64,000 nt of DNA from Comamonas granuli NBRC 101663 (lineage in GTDB: Bacteria > Pseudomonadota > Gammaproteobacteria > Burkholderiales > Burkholderiaceae_C): contig NZ_BBJX01000011.1 of assembly GCF_000739995.1 (NCBI RefSeq), positions 1 through 64,000 on the forward strand, read 5' to 3'. Numbering within the stretch: position 1 is the stretch's first letter; each line of letters opens with the position of its first letter. This document shows, piece by piece, positions 43,682 through 52,366 of this stretch. A model generated the notes under the pieces. The model saw nothing but the letters and a program-made list of their open reading frames with translations, searched no databases and had not been told where the DNA came from. Made by a program: the position numbers and the translations under genes.

Positions 43682-44548
43682 TTATTTCATCCCTGGCCAT
43701 TGGCCGCCCGAGCAACGCACGATGCCGGCGAGGTCTTTGCGTGTTTGCACGGCGGCAAAGCCGGCCTCCTGCAGCAGGGCGCAGACGGCCGGGGCCTGGT
43801 CCCAGCCGTGCTCGAGCAGCAGCCAGCCGCCCGGCGCCAGGCAGGCCGGGGCCTGGGCGATGATGGCGCGCAGGTCCGCCAGGCCGTCGGCGCCGCTGGC
43901 CAGGGCCGCGCGCGGCTCGTGGCGCAGCGCGGCCAGGTGCGGGTCGGCCTGGGGGATGTAGGGCGGGTTGGCGACGATGGCGTCGAACGGCCCCTGCAGC
44001 CCCTGCAGCCAATCGCCCTGCAGGCATTGCACCGGCAGGCGCAGGCGCGCGGCATTGCCCTGGGCGACGGCGAGCGCGCCGGCGCTGGCATCCACGGCCA
44101 GCACCCGAGCGTCGGGGCGCTGGCTTTGCAGGGCCAGGGCGATGGCGCCGCTGCCCGTGCCCAGGTCGACGATGCGCGGCGCGGTGCGCGCCTGCAGCGC
44201 CTGCAGGGCCCAGTCCACCAGGGTCTCGGTGTCGGGGCGCGGGTCGAGCACGCGCGCGTCCACCTGCAGCTCCAGGCCGTAAAAGGCCTTGCGCCCCGTG
44301 AGGTAGGCCACGGGCTCGCCCGCCTGGCGCCGCGCGCACAGGGCGGCGTACTGCGCCTGCACGGGCGCCGGCAGGGTGTCGGTGTCGTGCGTGAGCAGCC
44401 AGGCGCGGTCGTGCAGGGGGCGGCCCAGGGCGTGCAGCAGCAGCATCTGCGCATCGATGCGCTCCAGGCCCTGGGCGCGCGCCTGCTCCAGTGCCTGCTG
44501 GACGCTCCAGGGTGCTATGTTTTCAGGAGCTTCTGGCGCTTGTTCCAT
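43682..44548 (-). CDS. prmC: Peptide chain release factor N5-glutamine methyltransferase PrmC
   Basis: A 288-residue SAM methyltransferase that modifies the GGQ glutamine of release factors. SAM motif VDLGTGSGAIALAL, catalytic NPPYIP, and LLEHGWDQ match. It lies just after prfA, its substrate gene. Residues 2-12 (EQAPEAPENIA) are the translation of part of a dispersed palindromic repeat, so the N-terminus has been extended by, or starts within, the repeat. The conserved helix begins near residue 14. Confidence 0.94.
   Translation of the reverse strand: MEQAPEAPENIAPWSVQQALEQARAQGLERIDAQMLLLHALGRPLHDRAWLLTHDTDTLPAPVQAQYAALCARRQAGEPVAYLTGRKAFYGLELQVDARVLDPRPDTETLVDWALQALQARTAPRIVDLGTGSGAIALALQSQRPDARVLAVDASAGALAVAQGNAARLRLPVQCLQGDWLQGLQGPFDAIVANPPYIPQADPHLAALRHEPRAALASGADGLADLRAIIAQAPACLAPGGWLLLEHGWDQAPAVCALLQEAGFAAVQTRKDLAGIVRCSGGQWPGMK
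44514..44545 (+). repeat. Dispersed palindromic repeat, partial copy 7, at the prmC start
   Basis: GCTATGTTTTCAGGAGCTTC then TGGCGCTTGTTC: the left half of the family pattern. The prmC gene runs opposite and its ATG lies one base outside the repeat. Confidence 0.75.
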
Positions 44549-44568
44549 GGGCGCTGCCTGCGGTTTTC

Positions 44569-45657
44569 TTAGATGCCCGTGCCGCGTTCGAGCTCGGCGA
44601 GCTGCTCGGCCTCGCGGGCGTGGCGCAGGGCCTGCAGCACCTCGTCCAGATCGCCCTCCATGATGGCCAGCAGCTTGTAGAGCGTGAGGTTGATGCGGTG
44701 GTCGGTCAGCCGCCCCTGCGGGAAGTTGTAGGTGCGGATGCGGTCGCTGCGGTCGCCGCTGCCGATCAGGCCCTTGCGCTCGGCGGCCTCCTTGGCGGCG
44801 CGCTCGCTGCGCTCCTTGTCCTGGATGCGCGCCTGCAGCACCTGCAGGGCCTTGGCCTTGTTGGCGTGCTGGCTGCGCCCGTCCTGGCATTCGGCGACGA
44901 TGCCCGTGGGCAGGTGCACCACGCGCACGGCCGAGTCCGTCTTGTTGATGTGCTGGCCGCCGGCGCCGCTGGCGCGGAAGGTGTCGATGCGCAGGTCGGC
45001 CGGGTTGAGGGTGATGGCCTCGGCTTCGTCCGGCTCGGGCATCACGGCCACGGTGCAGGCGCTGGTGTGGATGCGGCCCTGCGCCTCGGTGGCGGGCACG
45101 CGCTGCACGCGGTGGCCGCCCGATTCAAAGCGCAGCGTGCCGTAGGCGCCCTCGCCCACGATGCGCAGCACGATTTCCTTGTAGCCGCCGAGCTCGGCAG
45201 GGCTCTCGCTCACCACCTCCGTGCGCCAGCCGGTGTTGGCCGCCCAGCGCGTGTACATGCGCGCCAGGTCGCCGGCGAACAGGGCCGACTCGTCGCCGCC
45301 CGTGCCGGCGCGGATTTCGAGGAAGGCGTTGCGCGCGTCGTCCGGGTCCTTGGGCAGCAGCAGGCGCTGCAGTTCGTCTTCGAGCTGGGCCAGCTCGGCC
45401 TCGCAGCCCTGGATTTCCTCCTGCGCCATCTCGGCCATGTCGGGGTCGGCGAGCATGTCGCGCGCGCCGGCCAGGTCGGCCTCGCGCTGCAGGTAGCGGG
45501 CGTAGCGCCCGGCGATCTGCGTGACCTCGGCGTGCTCGCGCGAGATGGCGCGGTACTGCGCCATGTCGGCCATGATGTCCTCGCGCGAGAGCAGGAAGTC
45601 GAGCTCCTCCAGGCGCCGGGCATAGCGCTCCAGTTGGGTGCGGAGAAAGGGTTTCAT
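44569..45657 (-). CDS. prfA: Peptide chain release factor 1
   Basis: A 362-residue RF1. The peptidyl hydrolysis motif [20 protein letters not shown] and the RF1-specific PAT-like region ([20 protein letters not shown]) are clear. It reads UAA and UAG. It lies between hemA and prmC; a repeat occupies the gap to hemA. Confidence 0.97.
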   Translation of the reverse strand: MKPFLRTQLERYARRLEELDFLLSREDIMADMAQYRAISREHAEVTQIAGRYARYLQREADLAGARDMLADPDMAEMAQEEIQGCEAELAQLEDELQRLLLPKDPDDARNAFLEIRAGTGGDESALFAGDLARMYTRWAANTGWRTEVVSESPAELGGYKEIVLRIVGEGAYGTLRFESGGHRVQRVPATEAQGRIHTSACTVAVMPEPDEAEAITLNPADLRIDTFRASGAGGQHINKTDSAVRVVHLPTGIVAECQDGRSQHANKAKALQVLQARIQDKERSERAAKEAAERKGLIGSGDRSDRIRTYNFPQGRLTDHRINLTLYKLLAIMEGDLDEVLQALRHAREAEQLAELERGTGI

Positions 45658-45679
45658 GGCGTTCCGGGGGAAGGGGTTT

Positions 45680-45729
45680 GCTACGCTTTGGGTAGCTGGA
45701 GGCGCTTGCCAGTCAAGCGCCAGAGGCCG
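45680..45729 (+). repeat. Dispersed 55-bp palindromic repeat, copy 8, hemA-prfA gap
   Basis: GCTACGCTTTGGGTAGCTGG then AGGCGCTTGCCAGTCAAGCG. The arms pair perfectly (GGCGCTTG/CAAGCGCC). It lies 22 bases upstream of the prfA start. Confidence 0.85.
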
Positions 45730-45762
45730 ATGGGGCTTGCAATGCTGCGGCAGCGAGCGCCG

Positions 45763-47055
45763 CTAGAGCGTCTTCTTGCTCTGCGAGCGCAGGAACAGGC
45801 GTGCGGCGGTGTCCGCCGTCTGTGCGCGCGTGCTGGCGTCGCCCGCGCGCAGCTCGGCCAGGGTGCCGTGCAGCATCTTCTGCGCCAGGCCGCGCGAGAG
45901 GGCGTCGAGCACGGTGTCGATGTCCTCGCCCTTGGCCAGGCGCTTTCTGGCGCGGTCGAGTTCGATGGCGCGCCAGACGTCGGCCTGGTCCTGGATCTGG
46001 CGGATCAGCGGCACCACGCCGTGCTCGGGGTGGCGCTGGTCCAGCCAGTGCATGAAGCTTTGCACGCCCGCGTCGATGATGGCCTCGGCCTGCGCCACGG
46101 CGGCCTGGCGGTTGGCCTGGGCGGTCTGCACCACGCTGGCCAGGTCGTCCACGGTGTAGAGGTAGACGTCGTCGAGCTGCTTGACCTCGGGCTCGATGTC
46201 GCGCGGCACGGCCAGGTCCACCATGAACATGGGGCGGTGGCGGCGCTTCTTGAGGGCGCGCTCGACGGCGCCCAGGCCCACGATGGGCAGGCTGCTGGCG
46301 GTGCAGCTCACCACGATGTCGAACTCGTGCAGGCGCTCGGGCAGGTCGGCCAGGCGCATGACGGAGCCGCCAAAGCGCGTGGCCAGCTTTTCGCCGCGCT
46401 CGAGCGTGCGGTTGGCGATGGCGATCTGCCTGGGGTTGCGCGCGGCGAAATGCGTGGCGCACAGCTCGATCATCTCGCCCGCGCCGATGAACAGCACGCG
46501 CGTTCTGCCCAGGTCTTCAAAAAGCTGGCTCGCCAGGCGCACGGCGGCGGCGGCCATGCTGATGCTGTGCGCGCCGATCTCGGTGCTGGTGCGTACCTCC
46601 TTGGCCACGGCGAAGCTGCGCTGGAAGAGCTGGTTGAGCGTGCTGCCCAGGGCGCCCGCGCTTTCGGCGGCGCGCACGGCGTCCTTCATCTGGCCCAGGA
46701 TCTGGGCTTCGCCCAGCACCATGGAGTCGAGCCCGCTGGCCACGCGGAAGGCGTGGCGCGCCACGGGGCCGTGCTCCAGGATGTAGGAATGCTCGCGCAG
46801 CACGGCGGGGCTCACGCCGCCGCTGTGGGCCAGCCAGCCCAGGGTGCTGTCCAGGGCCGGGCGCTCGCCCGCGCAGTAGATCTCGGTGCGGTTGCAGGTG
46901 GAGATGATGGCCGTCTCCACGCTGGCGCCGCCCTGGCCCAGCGCCTGGCGCAGGCCGTGCAGCGTGGGCGCGATCTGGTCGAGCGCAAACGCAAAGCGAC
47001 CGCGCAGATCGAGCGGCGCGGTCGTGTGGTTGATGCCCAGGGCCCAGACAGTCAT
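45763..47055 (-). CDS. hemA: Glutamyl-tRNA reductase
   Basis: A 430-residue enzyme, first step of tetrapyrrole synthesis from glutamyl-tRNA. Catalytic Cys in [33 protein letters not shown], and NADPH-binding [14 protein letters not shown] are present. TATAAT on the minus strand (47069-47064) ends only 8 bases from the ATG, so the mRNA may be nearly leaderless. It heads the hemA-prfA-prmC-grxD cluster. Confidence 0.97.
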   Translation of the reverse strand: MTVWALGINHTTAPLDLRGRFAFALDQIAPTLHGLRQALGQGGASVETAIISTCNRTEIYCAGERPALDSTLGWLAHSGGVSPAVLREHSYILEHGPVARHAFRVASGLDSMVLGEAQILGQMKDAVRAAESAGALGSTLNQLFQRSFAVAKEVRTSTEIGAHSISMAAAAVRLASQLFEDLGRTRVLFIGAGEMIELCATHFAARNPRQIAIANRTLERGEKLATRFGGSVMRLADLPERLHEFDIVVSCTASSLPIVGLGAVERALKKRRHRPMFMVDLAVPRDIEPEVKQLDDVYLYTVDDLASVVQTAQANRQAAVAQAEAIIDAGVQSFMHWLDQRHPEHGVVPLIRQIQDQADVWRAIELDRARKRLAKGEDIDTVLDALSRGLAQKMLHGTLAELRAGDASTRAQTADTAARLFLRSQSKKTL

Positions 47056-47063
47056 GGGTCCGG

Positions 47064-47069
47064 ATTATA
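47064..47069 (-). promoter_or_regulatory. hemA: -10 box of hemA
   Basis: Consensus TATAAT on the minus strand, eight bases upstream of the hemA ATG. No Shine-Dalgarno sequence fits between them. Confidence 0.5.
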
Positions 47070-47129
47070 AAATTTCTGCCGCACTAGGCCAGGCGCATGC
47101 GCACAGGTCTTGATTTACGTCATTTTTCC

Positions 47130-47408
47130 ATGGCCCCGCTGACCCTGCTCAACCACCTGCTCAACTTTGCCGCCCCCGCGGCGGCGCTGGCCCTGGCGCT
47201 TGCGCTGGGGGGGCGGTTCTTGATGCCAAAATCGGCTTCGCGCCTTTCCTGGTGGGCGCGAGCAGCTATTGTTTTCGTAGTAGGCTGCGCCGTGCTCGCC
47301 GCCGGCCTGTGGTACTACGGCCGCGACGGCAAGATGGCCACCTACGCGGCCCTGGTACTGGCCATGGCCACGGCCCAGTGGCTGCTGGGGCGTGGCTGGA
47401 GAGGTTGA
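47130..47408 (+). CDS. Small membrane protein of unknown function
   Basis: A 92-residue protein (103 if it starts at 47097) with three hydrophobic segments: FAAPAAALALALALGGRFLM, AAIVFVVGCAVLAAGLWYY and YAALVLAMATAQWLLG. No catalytic motif is seen. Residues about 32-51 (MPKSASRLSWWARAAIVFVV) are encoded by a copy of the dispersed palindromic repeat, which supplies a cytoplasmic loop and the start of the second membrane segment. It is divergent from hemA. Confidence 0.6.
   Translation: MAPLTLLNHLLNFAAPAAALALALALGGRFLMPKSASRLSWWARAAIVFVVGCAVLAAGLWYYGRDGKMATYAALVLAMATAQWLLGRGWRG
47225..47280 (-). repeat. Dispersed 55-bp palindromic repeat, copy 9, inside the small membrane protein gene
   Basis: Read on the minus strand: CTACGAAAACAATAGCTGCT, degenerate arms GCGCCCACC/GGCGCG, then the GATTTTGGC end. 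The host gene translates it through without interruption. Confidence 0.7.
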
Positions 47409-47455
47409 GCGGGCCGCCGCGCCGCGCTGGGGTGAAGGCGCGCAGCGCCTGGGGG

Positions 47456-48595
47456 TCACCCCAGCACCGCCCAGTGGTTGCCCGCCGCCATGCCCGCGGG
47501 CCAGCGCAGCATGGCCGGGGGCTCCGTGGGGTGCCAGCGCGCCAGCCCCAGTCCGCCGCCCAGGGTGACGCCGGGCGCGTCCTCCAGGGGCCACAGGCCG
47601 CATGGGTTTTGCACTTTGCCGATGGTCAGCAGCTTGTCGGGCTCGTGCGGTTGCCACAGCACGACGCGGTGGGCGAACTGGGCAGTGAGCACGAAACCCC
47701 CGTTGGGCCCGGCGGCCACGTCGCCCGCGTAGCCATCGGCCACCATGTGGGTCGGCGTGGTGAGCTGCGCGCCGTCCCACACGGCCAGCAGCGGGGCGTC
47801 GCGGCGCCGGGCGGGGTCGTCGTGCTCGGCCTGCAGGCCCACGCCCAGGAGCTGCGCGCCGCCGGCGAGCGGGCGGTTCCAGGCGATGTGGTGCGGCGCC
47901 AGGCGCTTGTCGCGCAGGCTCCATGTGCCCAGGAGTTCACCGTTCTCGGGCTTGAGCAGCACGAGCTTGGGGTCCATGCGCTCCAGGTTGCGCTTGTCGC
48001 CCGTGGGGGTGCGCGGGATGCCGCCGTTGGCAATCACCAGGCGCCCCTGCGCGTCCACGAGGATCTGGTGCGGGTCGATGCCGTGCGTGCGGTGCTCGGC
48101 CACCTTGCGCAGGTCGCGCACGTCGCGCACGCTGACCCAGCCGGCGCCGGTCTGGCGGTCGGTCTCGCCGGTGTAGAGCCAGTGCCCGTCGGGGCTGGCG
48201 ATGACGTGGCCGTCCAGCGTGCGCGCATCGCCTTCGTCGGCCATGGTGAGGCGCTGCTGCACCTGGCCCTGGGCGTCGAGGCGCAGCATCCAGGTGCCGG
48301 GGCGCGTGGCCACCGCCAGGAAGCCGCCGCCCGGCTCGGGCACGATGGCGTGGGGCAGGGTGGGCGTGCTGACGGCGAACTGCGTGCTCACGCGGCCCTG
48401 CTCCCAGTCCACCCGCAGGGCGCCGGTCTGCCAGTCGCGTTCGTTCATGCGCCAGCCGCCGGCCACGCGCAGGGGTTGGCCCGTGGCGGCGGCACGGGAC
48501 AGGGCGGGCAGTGCGGCGGCTCCCAGGGCGGCGCCCAGTTGTTCCAGAAAATGGCGGCGGTGCACGGCGGTCTCGGGCAGGAAGTGGCGATGCAC
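47456..48595 (-). CDS. DUF1513 protein with a Tat-type signal (iron-regulated type)
   Basis: A 379-residue DUF1513 protein (beta-propeller-like, e.g. TMADEGDARTLDGHVIASPD, HGIDPHQILVD, LAPHHIAWNR). A twin-arginine signal is present: HRRHFLEQLGAALGAAALPA. In pseudomonads DUF1513 genes belong to Fur-controlled operons with imelysin and di-heme DUF1111 proteins; none of these is adjacent here. A Fur-box-like palindrome sits 13 bases upstream of the GTG at 48595. A GTG at 48565, ten codons later and directly before the RR motif, is an equally possible start. Confidence 0.8.
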   Translation of the reverse strand: MHRHFLPETAVHRRHFLEQLGAALGAAALPALSRAAATGQPLRVAGGWRMNERDWQTGALRVDWEQGRVSTQFAVSTPTLPHAIVPEPGGGFLAVATRPGTWMLRLDAQGQVQQRLTMADEGDARTLDGHVIASPDGHWLYTGETDRQTGAGWVSVRDVRDLRKVAEHRTHGIDPHQILVDAQGRLVIANGGIPRTPTGDKRNLERMDPKLVLLKPENGELLGTWSLRDKRLAPHHIAWNRPLAGGAQLLGVGLQAEHDDPARRRDAPLLAVWDGAQLTTPTHMVADGYAGDVAAGPNGGFVLTAQFAHRVVLWQPHEPDKLLTIGKVQNPCGLWPLEDAPGVTLGGGLGLARWHPTEPPAMLRWPAGMAAGNHWAVLG

Positions 48596-48608
48596 GAAGA
48601 ATACTACA

Positions 48609-48628
48609 AATAAGAATGATTCGTAATT
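48609..48628 (-). promoter_or_regulatory. Fur-box-like operator upstream of the DUF1513 gene
   Basis: AATAAGAATGATTCGTAATT is close to the classical AATGAGAATGATTCTCATT arrangement (AGAAT-G-ATTC core). It lies in an AT-rich 40-base island just before the coding start, where Fur would block transcription. Confidence 0.6.
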
Positions 48629-48674
48629 GATAAATCGCAAGCGCCGGAGCAATCTGCGCCCCGCGGGGCGCTGT

Positions 48675-49442
48675 TCAGGCGTCCGTGGGGGCGAACAGGT
48701 CGACGCGGTCGGTGATGATGCCGTCCGTGCCCAGGGCGATGAGGCGCTCGGCGGCCCAGGCGTCGTTCACGGTGTAGCTCAGGCAGCGCATGCCCGCACC
48801 CTGCACCAGGGCGACGAGCCCGGCGTTCCACAGCGCATGGTCGCAGACGATGGCGGTGCAGCCCAGCTCCCGGGCCAGGCTCCACCAGCCGTCCCACAGC
48901 GCATCCAGCAGCAGGGCGCGCGGCAGGTGCGGGGCCGCGGCCTGGGCGCCGCGCAACGCGGGCACCTGGAAGGACGACAGCAGCGGCGCCACGGCCTGGC
49001 CCTGCCACAGGCGCGCGGCATGTTCGGCCACCACGCGGCCCGTGGCTTCCTCCAGGCCCGGCGTGGGCTTGATTTCGATGTTCAGGGCATGGCCGTTGGC
49101 CAGGCAGTAGCGCGCGATGGCGGCCAGGCTGGGCAGCGGCTCGCCGGCGTAGTTGCGGCTGTGCCAGCTCCCGGCGTCGAGCTGCGCGAGCGTGCCCCAG
49201 GCGTGCTCGCCGCCGATGGGGCTGGCCTGCGGGCCCAAGGCCTGGGCGGCGTTGGTGGTGCGCGCGAGCTCGGCGTCGTGCATGAGAAAGGGCAGGCCGT
49301 CGCGCGTGAGTTTGACGTCGCATTCGAACATGCGGTAGCCGTAGCGTGCGCCCAGGCGGAAGGCGGCCAGCGTGTTCTCGGGCGCGAGGCGGCCGGCGCC
49401 GCGGTGCGCGATCCAGCGGGGGTAGGGCCAGGGGGCGGTCAT
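48675..49442 (-). CDS. ugpQ: Glycerophosphodiester phosphodiesterase (UgpQ-like)
   Basis: A 255-residue cytoplasmic GDPD. The active-site block is [19 protein letters not shown] with metal ligands in [31 protein letters not shown] and [13 protein letters not shown] complete the TIM barrel. It cuts glycerophosphodiesters to sn-glycerol-3-phosphate. The start overlaps the ugpC stop by 4 bases, fitting joint action with the Ugp importer. Confidence 0.94.
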   Translation of the reverse strand: MTAPWPYPRWIAHRGAGRLAPENTLAAFRLGARYGYRMFECDVKLTRDGLPFLMHDAELARTTNAAQALGPQASPIGGEHAWGTLAQLDAGSWHSRNYAGEPLPSLAAIARYCLANGHALNIEIKPTPGLEEATGRVVAEHAARLWQGQAVAPLLSSFQVPALRGAQAAAPHLPRALLLDALWDGWWSLARELGCTAIVCDHALWNAGLVALVQGAGMRCLSYTVNDAWAAERLIALGTDGIITDRVDLFAPTDA

Positions 49443-50461
49443 GGCTGTGCGGGCGCGGCGATGCGCTTGCCGCTGGCGGCGTCGAAGGCGTGCAGGCGGT
49501 CGGGCCGCGGGCGCACGCGCAGGCGCTCGCCGCTGCGCGGCGCGGGGGCGCCTTCCTCGATGCGCACGATGAGCGGCTCGTCCCCCAGGCGCGCATAGAC
49601 CAGGCGCTCGGCGCCCAGCAGCTCCACGGTGTCCACGGCCACGTCCCAGCCGTCCGGGCCCACGTCCAGGTGCTCGGGGCGTATGCCCAGGATCTGCCCG
49701 GGCGCCACGCCCGGCGCGTGCTGCAGCAGGTTCATGGGCGGCGAGCCGATGAAGCTGGCCACGAAGGTGGAGGCGGGCGTGTGGTAGACCTCCTCGGGCG
49801 TGCCGAACTGCTCCATGTGGCCCGCGTTCATGACGATCATGCGCTGCGCCAGCGTCATGGCCTCGACCTGGTCGTGCGTGACGAACAGGCTGGTGATGCT
49901 TAGGCTCCGGTGCAGCTTCTGGATTTCGATGCGCGTCTGTGCGCGCAGCTTGGCGTCGAGGTTGGAGAGCGGCTCGTCGAACAGGAACACCTGTGGCTGG
50001 CGCACGATGGCGCGCCCCATGGCCACGCGCTGGCGCTGGCCGCCCGAGAGTTCGCGCGGCTTGCGCTCGAGCAGGTGCGAGAGCTCCAGGATCTTGGCGG
50101 CCTTGTCCACGCGCGCGCGGATTTCGTCGCGCGGCCGCTTGGCGATCTTCAGGCCGTAGGCCATGTTGTCGAACACGCTCATGTGCGGGTAGAGCGCATA
50201 GTTCTGGAACACCATGGCGATGTCGCGCTCGGCGGGCTCGAGCTGGTTGACCACGCGGCTGCCGATGGCGATCTCGCCGCCGCTGATCTCCTCCAGCCCG
50301 GCGACCATGCGCAGCAGCGTGGACTTGCCGCAGCCCGAGGGGCCGACGATGACGATGAATTCGCCGTCCGCGATCTCGGCGTTCACGCCGTGGATGACCT
50401 GGTTGGCCTTGGGGCCGTGGCCGTAGCGCTTGACGACGTTGCGCAGGGAGAGGGATGCCAT
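49439..50461 (-). CDS. ugpC: sn-glycerol-3-phosphate import ATP-binding protein UgpC
   Basis: A 340-residue ABC ATPase. Walker [19 protein letters not shown], signature [14 protein letters not shown], Walker [17 protein letters not shown], His switch [10 protein letters not shown], then the regulatory MOI/TOBE domain. It energises UgpA-UgpE. A palindromic repeat ends four bases upstream of the ATG, and no clear Shine-Dalgarno sequence is visible. Confidence 0.95.
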   Translation of the reverse strand: MASLSLRNVVKRYGHGPKANQVIHGVNAEIADGEFIVIVGPSGCGKSTLLRMVAGLEEISGGEIAIGSRVVNQLEPAERDIAMVFQNYALYPHMSVFDNMAYGLKIAKRPRDEIRARVDKAAKILELSHLLERKPRELSGGQRQRVAMGRAIVRQPQVFLFDEPLSNLDAKLRAQTRIEIQKLHRSLSITSLFVTHDQVEAMTLAQRMIVMNAGHMEQFGTPEEVYHTPASTFVASFIGSPPMNLLQHAPGVAPGQILGIRPEHLDVGPDGWDVAVDTVELLGAERLVYARLGDEPLIVRIEEGAPAPRSGERLRVRPRPDRLHAFDAASGKRIAAPAQP

Positions 50462-50464
50462 GGT

Positions 50465-50514
50465 GCTATGTTTTCAGTAGCTTCCAGCGCTTGCTGTATA
50501 AGCGCTGAAAGCGG
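50465..50514 (+). repeat. Dispersed 55-bp palindromic repeat, copy 10, ugpE-ugpC gap
   Basis: GCTATGTTTTCAGTAGCTTC then CAGCGCTTGCTGTATAAGCG. It fills the 60-base gap between ugpE and the ugpC start codon. Confidence 0.85.
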
Positions 50515-50521
50515 ATTTTGC

Positions 50522-51379
50522 TTATTTTTCCGTGTCCACCAGGCCCTTGACGAACCACTTCTGCATGAGCATCACGACCAGCGCCGGCGGCAGCATGGCG
50601 AGGATGGCGGTGGCCATGACCACGTTCCACTCCACGTAGACCTCGCCGAAGATGGCGCGCTTGATGCCCAGCACGATGGGGTACATGTCCTCGCTGGTGG
50701 TGACCATCAGCGGCCAGAGGTACTGGTTCCAGCCGTAGATGAACTGGATCACGAACAGCGCCGCCATGGTGGTCTTGGACAGGGGCAGCAGCACGTCGAG
50801 GAAAAAGCGCATGGGCCCGGCGCCGTCGATGCGCGCCGCCTCCACCAGCTCGTCGGGCACGGTGAGGAAGAACTGGCGGAACAGGAAGGTGGCCGTGGCC
50901 GAGGCGATCAGCGGCACCGTGAGGCCGGCATAGGTGTTGAGCATGCCCAGATTGGAGATCACCTCGTAGGTCGGGCCGATGCGCACCTCCACGGGCAGCA
51001 TCAGCGTGATGAAGATCATCCAGAACACGGCGTTCTTCAGCGGGAAGCGGAAGTACACGATGGCAAAGGCCGAGAGCAGCGAGATGGCGATCTTGCCCAC
51101 GGCGATGGCCAGGGCCATGGCCAGGCTCACGCCCAGCATGGGCCAGCCTGCGGCGATGGTCGAGCCCGCGTGCGTCTTGCCGCCCAGCAGGGCGAGGCGG
51201 TAGGTCTCGAGCAAGTGCGTGCCCGGCAGCAGCGACAGCGGGTGGCTGGAGGCGATCTGCTCGGCCGACTGCGTGGAGGCGATGAAGGCCAGGTAGACCG
51301 GGAAGGCGATGACCAGCACGCCCAGCAGCAGCACGGCGTGGGCGACGAAGTCGAGGACGGGGCGGCGTTCGACCATCAT
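50522..51379 (-). CDS. ugpE: sn-glycerol-3-phosphate ABC transporter permease UgpE
   Basis: A 285-residue MalG-type permease with six hydrophobic segments and the EAA loop [40 protein letters not shown] and [20 protein letters not shown] match UgpE. It is two bases after ugpA. Confidence 0.94.
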   Translation of the reverse strand: MMVERRPVLDFVAHAVLLLGVLVIAFPVYLAFIASTQSAEQIASSHPLSLLPGTHLLETYRLALLGGKTHAGSTIAAGWPMLGVSLAMALAIAVGKIAISLLSAFAIVYFRFPLKNAVFWMIFITLMLPVEVRIGPTYEVISNLGMLNTYAGLTVPLIASATATFLFRQFFLTVPDELVEAARIDGAGPMRFFLDVLLPLSKTTMAALFVIQFIYGWNQYLWPLMVTTSEDMYPIVLGIKRAIFGEVYVEWNVVMATAILAMLPPALVVMLMQKWFVKGLVDTEK

Positions 51380-51381
51380 GA

Positions 51382-52263
51382 TCAGTACTGGACCTTCTTC
51401 TCGACAAAGCGGAACTGCACCACCGTGAGGGCTATGACCACGCCCATCAGCACCACCGACTGCGCGGCCGAGCCGCCCATGTCCAGGGCCTTGAAGCCGT
51501 CGTAGTAGAGCTTGTAGACCAGGATGGCCGTGTCCTTGCCCGGGCCGCCGTGCGTGGCCGCGTCCACCGTGCCGAAGGTGTCGAAGAACGCGTAGATCAC
51601 GTTCATCACCAGCAGGAAGAAGGTGGTGGGCGAGAGCAGCGGGAACACGATGGTCCAGAAGCGCCGCCAGGGCGAGGCGCCGTCGATCGTCGCCGCCTCG
51701 ATGAGCGAGTGCGGTATGGACTGCAGGCCCGCGAGGAAGAACAGGAAGTTGTAGGAGATCTGCTTCCAGGCGGCGGCCATGACGATGAGCGCCATGGCGT
51801 GGTTGGCGTTGAGCAGGTGGTTCCAGTCATAGCCCAGGGACTGCAGCGCGAAGGCGATCACGCCGTAGGGCGAGGCGAACAGCATGAGCCACAGCACGCC
51901 GGCCACCACGGGCGCGACGGCATAGGGCCAGATGAGCAGCGTCTTGTACAGGCCTGCGCCGCGCACCACACGGTTGGCCATGACGGCCAGCAGCAGCGCC
52001 AGCGACATGGACGAGGCGGCCACCAGCACGGAGAAGATGGCCGTGGTCTGGAAGGACTCGAGGTAGCCCGGGTCGCTCCACAGGCGCTCGAAGTTCGCCA
52101 TGCCCACGAACTCGCGGCTGGTGCCGAAGGCGTCCTCCTGCAGCACGCTCTGGTAGAGCGCCTGGCCCGCAGGCCAGAAGAAGAACACCACGATGATGGC
52201 CATCTGCGGCGCGATCAGCAGCCAGGGCAGCCAGGCAGAGCGGAAGAGAACACGTTTTTCCAT
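51382..52263 (-). CDS. ugpA: sn-glycerol-3-phosphate ABC transporter permease UgpA
   Basis: A 293-residue MalF-type permease. It begins [20 protein letters not shown]; the EAA loop is [20 protein letters not shown]. Six membrane segments are evident. It pairs with UgpE. The gene lies 103 bases after ugpB, a gap holding a GC-rich hairpin. Confidence 0.94.
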   Translation of the reverse strand: MEKRVLFRSAWLPWLLIAPQMAIIVVFFFWPAGQALYQSVLQEDAFGTSREFVGMANFERLWSDPGYLESFQTTAIFSVLVAASSMSLALLLAVMANRVVRGAGLYKTLLIWPYAVAPVVAGVLWLMLFASPYGVIAFALQSLGYDWNHLLNANHAMALIVMAAAWKQISYNFLFFLAGLQSIPHSLIEAATIDGASPWRRFWTIVFPLLSPTTFFLLVMNVIYAFFDTFGTVDAATHGGPGKDTAILVYKLYYDGFKALDMGGSAAQSVVLMGVVIALTVVQFRFVEKKVQY

Positions 52264-52290
52264 GCGATGCGTGCGCCGGTTGAAGGCCCC

Positions 52291-52320
52291 AAAACCCTCC
52301 CCCGCGGGGCGGGAAAGGGT
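52291..52320 (-). terminator. Hairpin/attenuator between ugpB and ugpA
   Basis: On the minus strand ACCCT...AGGGT encloses CCCCGCGGGG, followed by four T. Such partial terminators after a binding-protein gene let it be made in excess of the permeases; that role is inferred here. Confidence 0.4.
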
Positions 52321-52366
52321 CGGGCGGGGGGATTGTCAGTGCTGCCGCTGCCAGCGGACGGGGGGT

